From Liolophura sinensis (lineage: Eukaryota; Mollusca; Polyplacophora; Chitonida; Chitonidae), in assembly GCF_032854445.1 (NCBI RefSeq), contig NC_088300.1, positions 6,078,001 to 6,142,000 on the forward strand: a stretch of DNA of 64,000 nt, read 5' to 3'. Positions 35,053 to 46,050 of this stretch are shown here, in pieces (the stretch's first letter is position 1; the number at the start of each line of letters is the position of its first letter). A program made the translations under genes and the position numbers. A model generated the notes under the pieces. It searched no databases and was not told the origin of the DNA. It worked only from the letters and a program-made list of their open reading frames with translations.

Positions 35053-37108
35053 AAGAACAGTCTGGACTGTTGTTTTAAAAATTCTGGCGTATGGCGTTAA
35101 ACAGAAATAAATGGCATGTACATCATGTTTATTCTTCTCGGTCATTGATTTGTGAAATATGAAATTGTTGGATTACTGTGTAATGACACAATTGTTTCTG
35201 AAGGATGGGACTTGGACGTGTTTGCTCTCCCACATGAACAGTTCTTGCATAGGTCTTTATTTTGATTTCCCCTTGAGGCAGGAGTGATTGATGAATTCTG
35301 TCCGTAAATCTACAACATCTCTTCATCTTACTAATTCAGATTCCGTTTTACTGCCTGTTACTGACCTCTCTGATTTGTGACGTAGCTTTACCCATCCTCG
35401 CATTACTTATGTACGGTACTGTTGGTGGTGAACAAGTCCACTGCAACTTTACTGCCACTACTAGTTATATTACCATTTAGTATTGTGCTATTGTATGCGT
35501 TTTTTGTATCCATATAAATATGAATTTGAATTTGATATCCATGGCAACAGTCAAATACTCGGTGACAGAGACTATGCGCGATAAACGGGTATGCAGATCT
35601 CATACACTGTCCAATGATTTAAAGTCAAACATTATTAATTACAATCATCCTCTTTGGAAAAAAAGCCTGGGAGTCCATAACAAACTCTCTTGGGATGGCT
35701 ATCGACTTAAGTTTATTTTAGATGGGACAACCTTTTCTCATTGTCGACTTACCATGTGAGGTAGGTTCGCCAATAAGTACATCTATCTCCAGAGCATGTG
35801 ATTATGGCATTTACATGAAAAGTTTTTACTCTGTATTCTGTAAGTCCTTCTATTATATCGACTATGTGGCTTTTCACAAAGTAACATGAAAGCTTTACGC
35901 AGTAGCTCCACGTTACAGGCACTTGTGTGAATCACTCGTGGTTTCCAAGCCACATATTGCTTGTATTAAATATATTAGGATATCAGGAAGCTTAAATATG
36001 TTCTTACTTTTATCATTTCAACTCATGATATTTTCATTTGTCTTTTTCTTTTCTTTTTTTAACTTTATTTATGCCTATTTTTGTTTCCGTGTGAGAATTT
36101 TGGATGTTGCCGTCTTTCACCTTGATAAAAAATACTGCTCCTTGGTCTTAACATGCTCTTAACCACGAAACGGCCTCAAAATTCTTCATTATTATTTATT
36201 CATTTCTCATGCAGAGTATATAAGTTTCAAACACTGAAGTATGTGTTTTTCTTAACGGGCAAGTACTTATCGGACATGACATTAAACACCTAAGTCTGGT
36301 TTTATTATCGTCGAAATACTTAAGTTGATGGCCATTATAGGTGATGTGGCACTTACACTAATTGTGCTGCTCAACTTTTGATGTTAATGTCGAGAAGTCC
36401 AACCCTGCCAATAAAATCTGATTTGCACCACGCCAATAAACTCTGATTTACTCAATGCCAGTTTACAGTCGCCACAACGTGGCTCTGGTCAAATGTTCCC
36501 TATTTGAGGTGTTTGGTCTGAAGCCACTTCGAAGCATTTACGGCACCCCGCTGACAGAATGGCTGCACTAATGACCGTCTAACACCTGGGGTTTTATCGC
36601 TTTTGTCAGGCTAGAAAGATTCACTTCTCCAGAAATGGAGGCCCGAAAGGTTGTCACTGCTAAGTAATAAGTGACTTGATCTTCCTACTGAAAAAAACTA
36701 CTGATTCCTAAACACAGTGATGCGTTTCGCTCTGTGAAACTTGCCAATACGCCTTCTGGCGCCTCGACTGCTATAGTTTACCACATTATGCATAACCCTT
36801 ACAGCGCATGCGCCGCTCTCTATGTTCGCTATACATCACCGCCACCACTAGCAAACACTGTACAGAAATCGTGACCAACGCCGAGGTCACAGGGGTCAGG
36901 GTGATGAAGTCGGAGGTGATGTCAGAAAACACAAAAACTCTGTACCTTTTTCTCTAATAATAATTCACACACATGCATTCTCTGTACCTAAATCATGCAC
37001 AACATGGTTGTCACCAACACCTGAAACAATTTTATTGTTGAATGCTGATTAAATAGTTCAGCGTGAGGACATTAGTGTTGAGACTAAGTCGGTGGATAAA
37101 GTAAATCT
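35053..37108. other. Intergenic, nothing recognised
   Basis: Short frames only. A Phe-rich frame at 35923-36162 comes from T-rich sequence. Confidence 0.5.
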
Positions 37109-37979
37109 GTGGATATATGCCAAAAGGTTTGTCAGATGAGATCGTTGTGACTATCCAGTTTCCACTTGTTCCGCTGTGGATTTATGCCAAAAGGTTTGTC
37201 AGATGAGATCGTTGTGACCATCCAGTTTCCACTTGTTCCGATGTGGATTTATGCCAGAAGGTTTGTCAGATGAGGTCGTTGTGACCACCCAGTTTCCACT
37301 TGTTCAGCTGTAGATTTATGCCAGAAGGTTTGTCAGATGAGATCGTTGTGACCATCCAGTTTCCACTTGTTCCGCTGTGGATTTATGCCAGAAGGTTTGT
37401 CAGATGAGATCGTTGTGACCATCCAGTTTCCACTTGTTCCGATATGGATTTATTCCAGAATGTTTGTCAGATGAGATCGTTGTGACCATCCAGTTTCCAC
37501 TTGTTCCGCTGTGGATTTATGCCAGAATGTTTGTCAGATGAGATCGTTGTGACCATCCAGTTTCCCTTTGTTCCGCTGTGGATTTATTCCAGAAGGTTTG
37601 TCAGATGAGATCGTTGTGACCATCCAGTTTCCCCTTGTTCCGCTATGGATTTATGCCAGAATGTTTGTCAGATGAGATCGTTGTGACCATCCAGTTTCCC
37701 TTTGTTCCGCTGTGGATTTATTCCAGAAGGTTTGTCAGATGAGATCGTTGTGACCATCCAGTTTCCCCTTGTTCCGATGTGGATTTATGCCAGAATGTTT
37801 GTCAGATGAGATCGTTGTGACCATCCAGTTTCCCCTTGTTCCGATGTGGATTTATGCCAGAAGGTTTATAAGATGAGATCGTTGTGACCATCCAGTTCCC
37901 CTTGGTTCCGCTATGGATTTATGCCAGAAGGTTTGTCAGATGAGATCGTTGTGACCATCCAGTTTCCCTTTGTTCCGCT
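37109..37979. repeat. Minisatellite, 13 units of 67 bp
   Basis: The unit starts GTGGATTTATGCCAGAAGGT, continues TTGTCAGATGAGATCGTTGT and GACCATCCAGTTTCCACTTG, and ends TTCCGCT. Start points at 37109, 37176 and 37243 give an exact 67-bp period, and 871 bases make 13 units. Variation is limited to a few sites (CCACTTG or CCCTTTG, AAGG or AATG, ATGCC or ATTCC), so the array is well homogenised. It is non-coding in all frames. Confidence 0.95.
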
Positions 37980-38220
37980 GTGGATTTAAGTGCCAAGGGT
38001 TGTCAGATTGATGACGACTGGCCAATCAAGTCTAATCTTTCCGACTCATTTCACTTGTTCCGCTGTAGATTTAAGTTAGAACTTTTGTAAAGACGATAGA
38101 TAATTGAGATCACTTGTACCTATCCAACTTCTGATTGTTCCGCTATGGATTTAAGTTAGAATATTTGTAAAGAGGGCAGATAATTGAGATCGCTGGTATC
38201 AATTCAGCTTCTGCTTACGT
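37980..38220. repeat. Diverged edge units of the 67-bp array
   Basis: TTGTTCCGCTGTAGATTTAA and TTGTTCCGCTATGGATTTAA recur at about 80-85 bp spacing with AATTGAGATC inside. They share the junction motif of the 67-bp unit but have longer, altered interiors, and look like old edge copies. Confidence 0.75.
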
Positions 38221-41200
38221 GACAACTAATGATTGCTTCGAATGGGCGCTATTAGAAGACAAAAGCATGAGGAGTAAAACCAAAGCAACATGACTGTGTG
38301 ATAGTTGGCAAATGGTCCACTGTAACCATTGAAATCCTACCTCTTGTCAGTTTACCAACCACGCCTGAGGACCTGATGTTTTTTGCGTCCTGACGTCAGG
38401 TTGCAGCTGAAGCATGCAGGGCGAGCTGAATACCAACCCAAAAGGTCAAAAGTGGATTATTTAAACTTGACGCAGTCTAAACCAGGCGGTCAGCGAGACC
38501 ACTAACAAGGAGTGACCAACGTAGCTTTGCCTTCGAATATGAATCGTTACATCGCTTGAATCATGAACATATCAAAGTGGATGTCACAACTCAGGCGCCA
38601 GCTGTTAGTTCAGATTAAGGAATGACAAAACAAACTTTAGCTAATCTGATTAGCAGCAATATCGTTAGTAAGATTGCTTCATCTCACTCAGATAACGTGT
38701 TGCGTCAATAACACCAAGCAACAGATTCTTTAAGTTTTAAAATATTATCAAAATCCTAAACAACCGCAGTGTATCAAATATCACCAGACCGCCCCATCAC
38801 GAACAAGTCAAACAGATGAATCTGATCAGAAGGTGCGATGATTTCACTCTGTCTATTAATACTCTAATAGCTGTTGATCGGTAGAGCAAGTGTGGTGTGT
38901 GACAAACTTGCCACATTCTCTCCATGCAGCCACGTGTAGACAATTTAATCTTTTGCATACGTCTATTTCCAATTATTGACCAAATTTACGTTGCTCTGAT
39001 TGGAATCGTTATCATGAGTCGTGTCAACACCTTCCTCAGCGCGTGGCACGGGAGGGTCACACTTGATCCATCCCTTACCTCCCCGCATATATATTTTTAT
39101 CACATGTATTCAGGTATTACAGCCTGGGGAAAACATTTTCCGTATATGAGTGGGTGTATCAGAGACATGCGTTATTGACTGTCCTGGTTACCTTTTCACA
39201 TACAGTCACGTGCGTTGTTACTGGCTCTGACTTTGTCTCGGTCACAATAAACCGTAACACTGTAGTCTTCAGTAGAACGTTGAGAAGTCAAACTATTTTA
39301 ATGGTCATTGCCGGTTACCATACACTGATTTTAATCTGAATGCAACGTGCTTAGTCCTACTAGATATGCTGTTTCGTTTTTATTTTTTACGGACCATAAA
39401 TTCCTAGCCCAGCAAATTCTCCAAAACTTCTCATCGTCTTTTTCTAAAACAGAGACAGAGAATCCAAATAAGTGACAATAATGCAATGTGAATGTGAAGT
39501 AATGCGAGCTTTTCTACAGTGCGTTGAACATAAGGCGTTTCAGGGAGAATATGATTTACGCATCTCTTGAAAGTAATCCTGACCGACCAAGAGTTAGACA
39601 TTGACATGTCTGGGAGGCGTTAACCAATACAGGTTGTCTTTGTCCAGGTCTCCTACTGTAGGTCACAGTGATTGATGGCAGCAGCGCTGTAGATTTAAAT
39701 AACGATATTGAGATATTAACACAAGCTTAAATGTGCTAAGAGGAGATTAATGTGGAAGACAAACCTTGAACAGACCGTGTGAAGGATGTGTGAAATGGCT
39801 GTACTGCACAGATAGACGACAAAAGCCTTCCTATCTCTAGCCACTCGTTAATCTTACCGCTGACGCTAAAGCATGGCTTTATTAACGTCTTCTCTGATCG
39901 ATTACCTCCGAGGTGAAAATTGACTTTGATTTGTTGTCCTGGCAGCATACGCCTTTCCAATCCGTTGACGTAAATTTGTTCGGGTATCTCCCGCTTCCAT
40001 TTCCCCGATTAACGCGGGCGTATTGTATGGGAGACTGAGAGACATGTTAAAGTCATGTACTTGGCGGGGATGAATATCCGAAAATAAGTCTCGCTCTTTG
40101 GGTGGTCGTTTTGGCCGATGGTGAAATGTAACTTTTCAAAGAGTGAATGTGAGTTATTCGTAAGAAAGTAGCGGATAACTGATTTGGAAGAGTTTAGGTA
40201 AGTATGTAGGTTAATTGCAGATTTGCTGTGGGTATGAATAGGTCCGATGGGATTCCGCTTTATTCTCTAGCACAATACCTGTATGCCGTGATTAGATTTA
40301 CACGGTTTGTACACCACTCCTACATGTTATCCCCGAACTGACAAATGCTATGTCAAGGACAAAGTACAGCTGCGGACAAAGTTTAGCCGTCATGCTGAAG
40401 AAGTTTTTCAGTGTGTACATGAGCTGTTTGAGCGTGTAATACTGACTGTCAGGATAGTTCTGTTGTTACAGGATGTCGCCATTCTTCAGCTCTGCATTCA
40501 TGTTGTGTGCTGTCTGTGTGTGATTGGCAATCTCACACCATAATGTCTGTCGAATAAGCAGCTTTAAGCCGCTCTGATTCTCCTAAGTGGCCATACACTC
40601 TCCTCTATTACCCATTGTTTGGGCAGACTATCGCCGGTTGAACACGAATGCCGTCGGGTTATTAGACAGAGCGCTGTGCAGTCGACAAACTGATGGGGCA
40701 CAGATCAGCAGATCAGGAAAGGTTCAATTGACAGCAATACGATAAAATTGATGGGCTGTCAGAATCAGTGGCCCAAGAGTTTGTAGGTATGGAACAGGGC
40801 ACGGTCGGCAAATAGTCCTTACCCCTACTGGCTTCAATCCGCGGTTTTCGCGGCAATCCTTCTTCGTGGCGTTTCATGCAAATGGCTGAATTGTGACACA
40901 GCCGGCGCGTGCACGAACCACTCCGATGTACATCCGGTACATTTACGACGGGTTGTGTGAAGTCGGCGAAAGAAACTATCTTGAAGACAGTTGTGAAAAA
41001 GCTCTGACGGAACACGTTCTAGCGTCTTAGGACGATTGCGGTGGAAAAAAGGTAAGGGAACTTGTAAAAACATCACGTCTCTCCCCGTATATTTAATCAT
41101 CGTAATTGATCCCAAATACAACGGTTCCGGAGCACTTAACTGGAGTTGCTTCTATCCATTTAATCTAGGATAACGTTAATACAAGAAAATTTTCGATGAA

Positions 41201-41562
41201 CCTGTTTAATTAGATTAATAACGATATGGATATTACACTGAACACAAGGTGAGCATTACGAATTTTATTGTCAAGATCATGGTTAATAATTTGTGTTTTT
41301 CGCATTCATTCCTTATCGAAAAGTAGGATGCGTCAGTCGCAAAAATTTCGTCAGATTATAAGTAGGTTTACAGTTTATTTATACTTGCAAATGAGAGTAA
41401 ATTTAAATCAATACATAAAGTAATGATTAAAGTGCTTCCGCCAAAATGTCAAGGAACAAATGATGGAATAACTGTCTAAAGCTTACCGGTGGAAAGTATA
41501 CAAATCCAGCCATCACGTGCGATGCATGTACACTTCAAACAGACTCATGTATTCATAACTTT
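38221..41562. other. Intergenic, no gene recognised
   Basis: Overlapping minus-strand frames of 95-100 codons at 40713-41121 lie in a locally G/C-richer stretch. They overlap in different frames and show no domain. Nothing else stands out. Confidence 0.45.
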
Positions 41563-41574
41563 TATAAAAGTTTA

Positions 41575-41777
41575 GGGGCCTCCATGGCTCAGTTGGTCAG
41601 CGCGCTAGCACAGCGTAATGGTCCAGGAGTCTCTCACCAGTGCGGTCGCTGTGAGTTCAAGTCCAGCTCATACTGGCTTCCTCTCCGGTCGTATGTGGGA
41701 AGGTCTGTCGGCATCCCGTCGTATAAGTGAAATATTCTTGAGTACGGCGTAAAACACCAATCAAATAAATAAATAAA
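41575..41777 (+). mobile_element. R1 SINE with internal deletion and perfect target-site duplication
   Basis: It starts GGGGCCTCCATGGCTCAGTT (A box), keeps GTGAGTTCAAGTCC (B box) and the tail GTATAAGTGAAATATTCTTG, and ends in CAAATAAATAAATAA. Between GGTCTGTCGGCATCC and CGTCGTATAAG it lacks the central segment of about 70 bases seen in the 28937-29202 copy. The 12-bp TATAAAAGTTTA flanks it exactly at 41563-41574 and 41778-41789. Confidence 0.95.
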
Positions 41778-41789
41778 TATAAAAGTTTA

Positions 41790-42786
41790 TCGGTTGAATT
41801 CCTATTTATCTGTCAGAGTTAGCAGACATTGTTGCGTGAATATGGACCATTAAGCTATACTTTTATGATACAAATGAGGCCTATGAGGCATTTTCTATTC
41901 GTGTAAAATCTCTGTATATCACATGCACTGACAGGCACAAGGGGTTTTGTGTACTTAAGTTTCTGTAAAACCATGCTGCACCATGGAGACGATTCGTCTA
42001 GTTATACATGGTGCTACATGTACAATTGCACTTTTGTTAATTTTCTTGATGCTTATCATAGCTGAAAAGACCATTTTTGCTTATCATGATGGGTGCCTTC
42101 TTGCAGCAAGGCTGCATTAATGTAGACATATCTCAAGTGGTATCTTGCCATAACACAGATACTTATTCACTTATACTGAACGTGAAGCAGTAATAATAGT
42201 ATTCAGTGTAATTACACCTTTAATATAGTTACCAAAGCAACGTCTTAAGAAAACATTGGCAGAGATTTGCCCTTTCAGGCGTCGTCTGGAAACAGATCTT
42301 CCAAAACAGTGCGAAACTTGTTTTACAGTAATGACATGGGTTTAACTATCAAAGTTCAGCCAAAATGCTGAGAAGACATTCCTTTTTGAAGGATTCCCAA
42401 ACCATCAGAGAAGCTGCCAAAAGGAGATCTAACCAGCCAACATTTTCCAAATCACAACACAATGAGTAAGTCCACAGGACGCCAGTAGACTTTGCTGTTT
42501 AAGAAGAATATGCTCAACCAACGTCTTTGCACGGACCACGTATCAGTCTCTACAGAAGACATCGTGGGTGCGGTGCTAAATTTAATCTTTTCTGTCCGTG
42601 TGTAAGCTGCTGTGTCTCCACTGCACTTAAAGGGGCATTGTCGGTAAATCTGACACAGACAATCCCATAGAACGGCTTCAATGACCACTTAATATGATAT
42701 ACTCACAATGTTAAAGTGCACCATGGATTTCGGCGTAAATCCTGATTTGGTTCGGCCTAAGCTACAATCAGCAAATTGCCAATAAG
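41790..42786. other. Intergenic, nothing recognised
   Basis: No frame or repeat of note. Confidence 0.5.
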
Positions 42787-42838
42787 CGTCGACGGTGAAA
42801 TGTATCTCTAGCGTGGCGTAAAATATCAAGCAAATAAT
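42787..42838 (+). repeat. Possible decayed R1-type tail
   Basis: GTCGACGGTGAAATGTATCT, then GTGGCGTAAAATATCAAGC and AAATAATG, follow the spacing of GTATAAGTGAAATATTCTTG, GTACGGCGTAAAACACCAAT and AAATAAAT. There is no other part of the element. Confidence 0.4.
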
Positions 42839-43142
42839 GTGTAACCACGCGTAAGTGCATGAGAAGTAAGACGTGTCGTCATGTGACATTTCATGCATAT
42901 TCATTATCTGTGATCCTTTTCAGGCGAGTGATTGGATAGTTATGATCTGTTACGTCTTTAGTAATCTTAGCCTTAAACTGGGCGTTCACTTTCATATCTC
43001 ACTGGACGGGTTATCGAGTATGCCCACAAACCCGTGTAAGCGTAAAGCAGCGTAAACGAACATGTCAGCCTTTTAAACATTAAACCACTTTAAGAAAACA
43101 CAATGTGATATGACAGAAACTGAAGAAGCGGCGATAGTTTTG

Positions 43143-43700
43143 TGTCTAGTCACACATAACCGGTGAATCAGCGGCGACAATGATTTATCTGCATGTTCAC
43201 ACATAGTCGTTGAAGCAGTAGCAACAGCGCGGGATCTGGTCACACATAACGGGTAAAAAAGTGGTGACAGCGCGTTGTCTGGTCACACATGACGAGTGAA
43301 GAAGTGGCATCAGCGCGTTGTCTGGTCACATATAACGGGTAAAGCAGTGGTGACATCGCTTTGTCTGCTCACACATAACTGGTGAAGAAGTGGCGACAAC
43401 GCGTTGTCTGATCCGACATAACCGGTGAAGCACTAGCGACAGCGCGGATTCTTACCCCACATAATGGGTTAAGCAGTAGCGACGGCGCGATGTCTGATAA
43501 CATAACGGGTGAAGGAGTGGTGACAGCGTGAGATCTGGTTTCACATAACCGGTGAAGCAGTAGCGACAGCGCGGAATCTGGTCCCACATAATGCGTGAAG
43601 TCGTTGCGACAGCGCAGGATCTGGTCACACATAGCCGGTGAGGCCGGTCACCACAGTGTGGTACCTGCATGCTCGCATATATCTGGTCAAGCAGTCGTGA
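43143..43700. repeat. Minisatellite, about 13 units of 43 bp
   Basis: The unit is CTGGTCACACATAACGGGTG followed by AAGCAGTGGCGACAGCGCGTTGT. Starts at 43236, 43279 and 43322 give a 43-bp period. Because 43 is not a multiple of three, overlapping minus-strand frames (43369-43703) show the unit in rotating frames and are artefacts. The unit is richer in G and C than its surroundings. Confidence 0.92.
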
Positions 43701-45466
43701 CAATGGATCGTAAATAAAGAATGGGCGTCAATTTCTGCCGCTGCACGAAATAAGAAGTTGTTAAAGAATTCCATTTTTTCCTTATTTTTTACAGAAGCGT
43801 AGATATTTATGTTGACCCTTTTTATCTGATTTGAACAAAGGGCCAATTATCTCCATTCAAACTGTAGGCTCTTTTGTTACTGTTGTTGCAAACAGAGGAA
43901 AGAGTCCATGGCTGTACCTCACGGCTGTCTGATTCGCGAAGAGCATTGCCTTTGTCCTGTGCAATGCTATCAGCGTGAATATCGATCGTGCCTATACACA
44001 ATACCCTCACGATCATACGAGTATATACTGCCAGGAATATCCAACAATACTGAGCTACCTTTCACTACCACCAATTGTTCTTTTACCTATAATATCAGCG
44101 CATGGAAACTTGCAGAACATTGGATGTCACTATTTGGTGGTTTCTTAAGAGCGGAAAACTTTAAAGTAACCAATCTGTGACCTTTAGAACTTGTTTTCTG
44201 TGTGTTGTCGCTACCTTTGGTCTATTTCGAAATGATAAAGAACGATACGTTTTACAGAAGGGAAATGCAAGCACTACAAAATTATTTTGTACTCAGCTCA
44301 TGCTGATGTTATCTCTGCCTTTTTCCCGCCCAGTGTAAAATTCATATATTGTTTCTTGATGTGAGAAGAGCAGTAGCTATGACATCCTCGAAGAACTCTG
44401 TGCATTCCTCCAGATTCTAGGTATGCGCACCATTAATGTTTTACATATATTTGCCCTTTCCACTGTTTAGCCGGTGTCTATAAAGAGTAAGGGTTTAGCG
44501 GAAATGGCGTGAAAACAATCATGATTGCCAACTTTTTTTGTTAATAGGTAAATGGATACTCACTTTGAATGCCCTGAAAGTACCTCGAACAGTGTTAAAA
44601 GCAGGGCTAGAACAGTACCAACCCTTGACTAGAGCGGAAATAATTTTTTCTGGAAAATGTCGGCTCTCCGACGAGCGCCAAATCTCAGCATTCGCATAGC
44701 CCCCTCGGCAAACTCAACAGACCACAATTGCTTGACCCTCACTCAACATGGTCCACACTGGCTCCATGATCTTCCTTTTACAAATAATGGATAAGGGCCT
44801 GGGTATTTTCCTCCACACTGAGGTTGAGCTTTCGTTGCCGACGGCGATAGTTTTTCTATTAATTTCTAATACATCCAACTCTTATTATCTTTTCCACCCA
44901 CGGCGCTTCTCTGCTTTCCTGTCTGACGGGAACTCAGTCAACCCGCTGGCCTCCAACACAACACCTTGGTAATTCTAACGTCTTCTGTCATTAGAGCTTA
45001 ATAAAAGCGCATTGCGGGGATTTATTTTATAACAGTATTAGAACAAATCAGCCATTTGTGGTGTACTGTAAAAAATTCATCTATGCCATCGTCGAAATAT
45101 TTAGCCATGTAAAACATTTCACAAAAAAGTAATTGTTGGATGATGGTATGTCACGGTGTGCATAATTAGTTGTGACAAAATTCTTCACTACTAAGCTATT
45201 TCAACACAACTCCAAAGAAATCAGCATGTCAGTAAATAATTATTGTGTATTGTCTCGTGGTTTGAAACGCACTTTCCAATGCTCTCGGGTCATTCAAAAG
45301 TTAACTGTTTGGCAGGTTAGGTTTGGTTCAGCTCAGTGTGCTTTCAATCTGTGATTTATTTATTGATACGAAACGAGCTGACGGTCCGCACAAATCAATT
45401 AACTGGCTAACACCATCCCTTTTCTTTCCAGTGTCCTACGATTTTGTATCCTCTATGTTAGCCTTT
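43701..45466. other. Intergenic, no gene recognised
   Basis: A 90-codon plus-strand frame at 43908-44180 has scattered Cys but no recognisable domain. I do not support it as a gene. Confidence 0.45.
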
Positions 45467-45672
45467 CAGTCTTCTGTAGAACTATTCCAGTGTTTTGTGA
45501 GAGTATTTACACCCTCAGTCTTCTGTAGAACTATTCCAGTGTTTTGTGAGAGTATTTACACCCTCAGTCTTCTGTAGAACTATTCCAGTGTTTTGTGAGA
45601 GTATTTACACCCTCAGCCTTCTGTAGAACTATTCCAGTGTTTTGTGAGAGTATTTACACCCTCAGTCTTCTT
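45467..45672. repeat. Minisatellite, four near-identical units of 49 bp
   Basis: The unit CAGTCTTCTGTAGAACTATT plus CCAGTGTTTTGTGAGAGTATTTACACCCT starts at 45467, 45516, 45565 and 45614 with a single visible change (CAGCCTTC in the fourth). A partial fifth copy starts at 45663. The near identity implies recent amplification. Confidence 0.95.
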
Positions 45673-46050
45673 TGCTAATCTGCCATTCTTCTGTGTTACC
45701 CTCTTATTTTCTGTGGTAATATTTCCTGTCTTCGGCACTGAACTTTTAGTCTTCATTGCTGACCTTCAAATCTTCTGTGCTAGCTTTTGAGTCTTCTGAC
45801 TAACCTTTCAGTCTTTCTGTCCGATAGCCTTTCAGTTTCCTGTGCTACCTTCCAGTCCTGTATGTTAGTTTTTAGGAGCTAGCTTTCTAGTACTCTGTCC
45901 TAGTCTCCCAGTTTTCTGTGATCACCTTCCTACTCTTTTATGTTTTCCTGTCTTCTATTCTAGCCTTCTAATCTTCTGTTCTGACATTTGAGACTCATGA
46001 TCGTCTTTAAGGTTTCATACTGGACAAGACTTCTATGCTAGCATCCCAGT
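45673..46050. repeat. Degenerate pyrimidine-rich repeat tract
   Basis: Many loose copies of a motif like AGTCTTCTGTGCTAGCCTT with irregular spacing. The 49-bp array next to it starts with the same CAGTCTTCTG core, so it probably grew from this older tract. Confidence 0.6.

Noticed and set aside
37109-37979. CRISPR-like array because of the regular period
   Set aside because: The whole 67-bp unit is repeated with no unique spacers, and the setting is an animal genome; it is a minisatellite.
40713-41121. Two overlapping minus-strand frames of 95-100 codons in a G/C-richer stretch
   Set aside because: Different frames over the same DNA, no domain, no splice sites I could support.
41575-41650. 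tRNA gene suggested by TGGCTCAGTTGG and GAGTTCAAGTCC
   Set aside because: The cloverleaf does not close, the spacing between boxes is too long, and the segment continues into the SINE body; it is a tRNA-derived SINE head.
43369-43703. Two overlapping repeat-containing minus-strand frames that resemble a repeat protein
   Set aside because: The 43-bp period rotates the reading frame each unit, so the apparent protein repeat is a by-product of the minisatellite.
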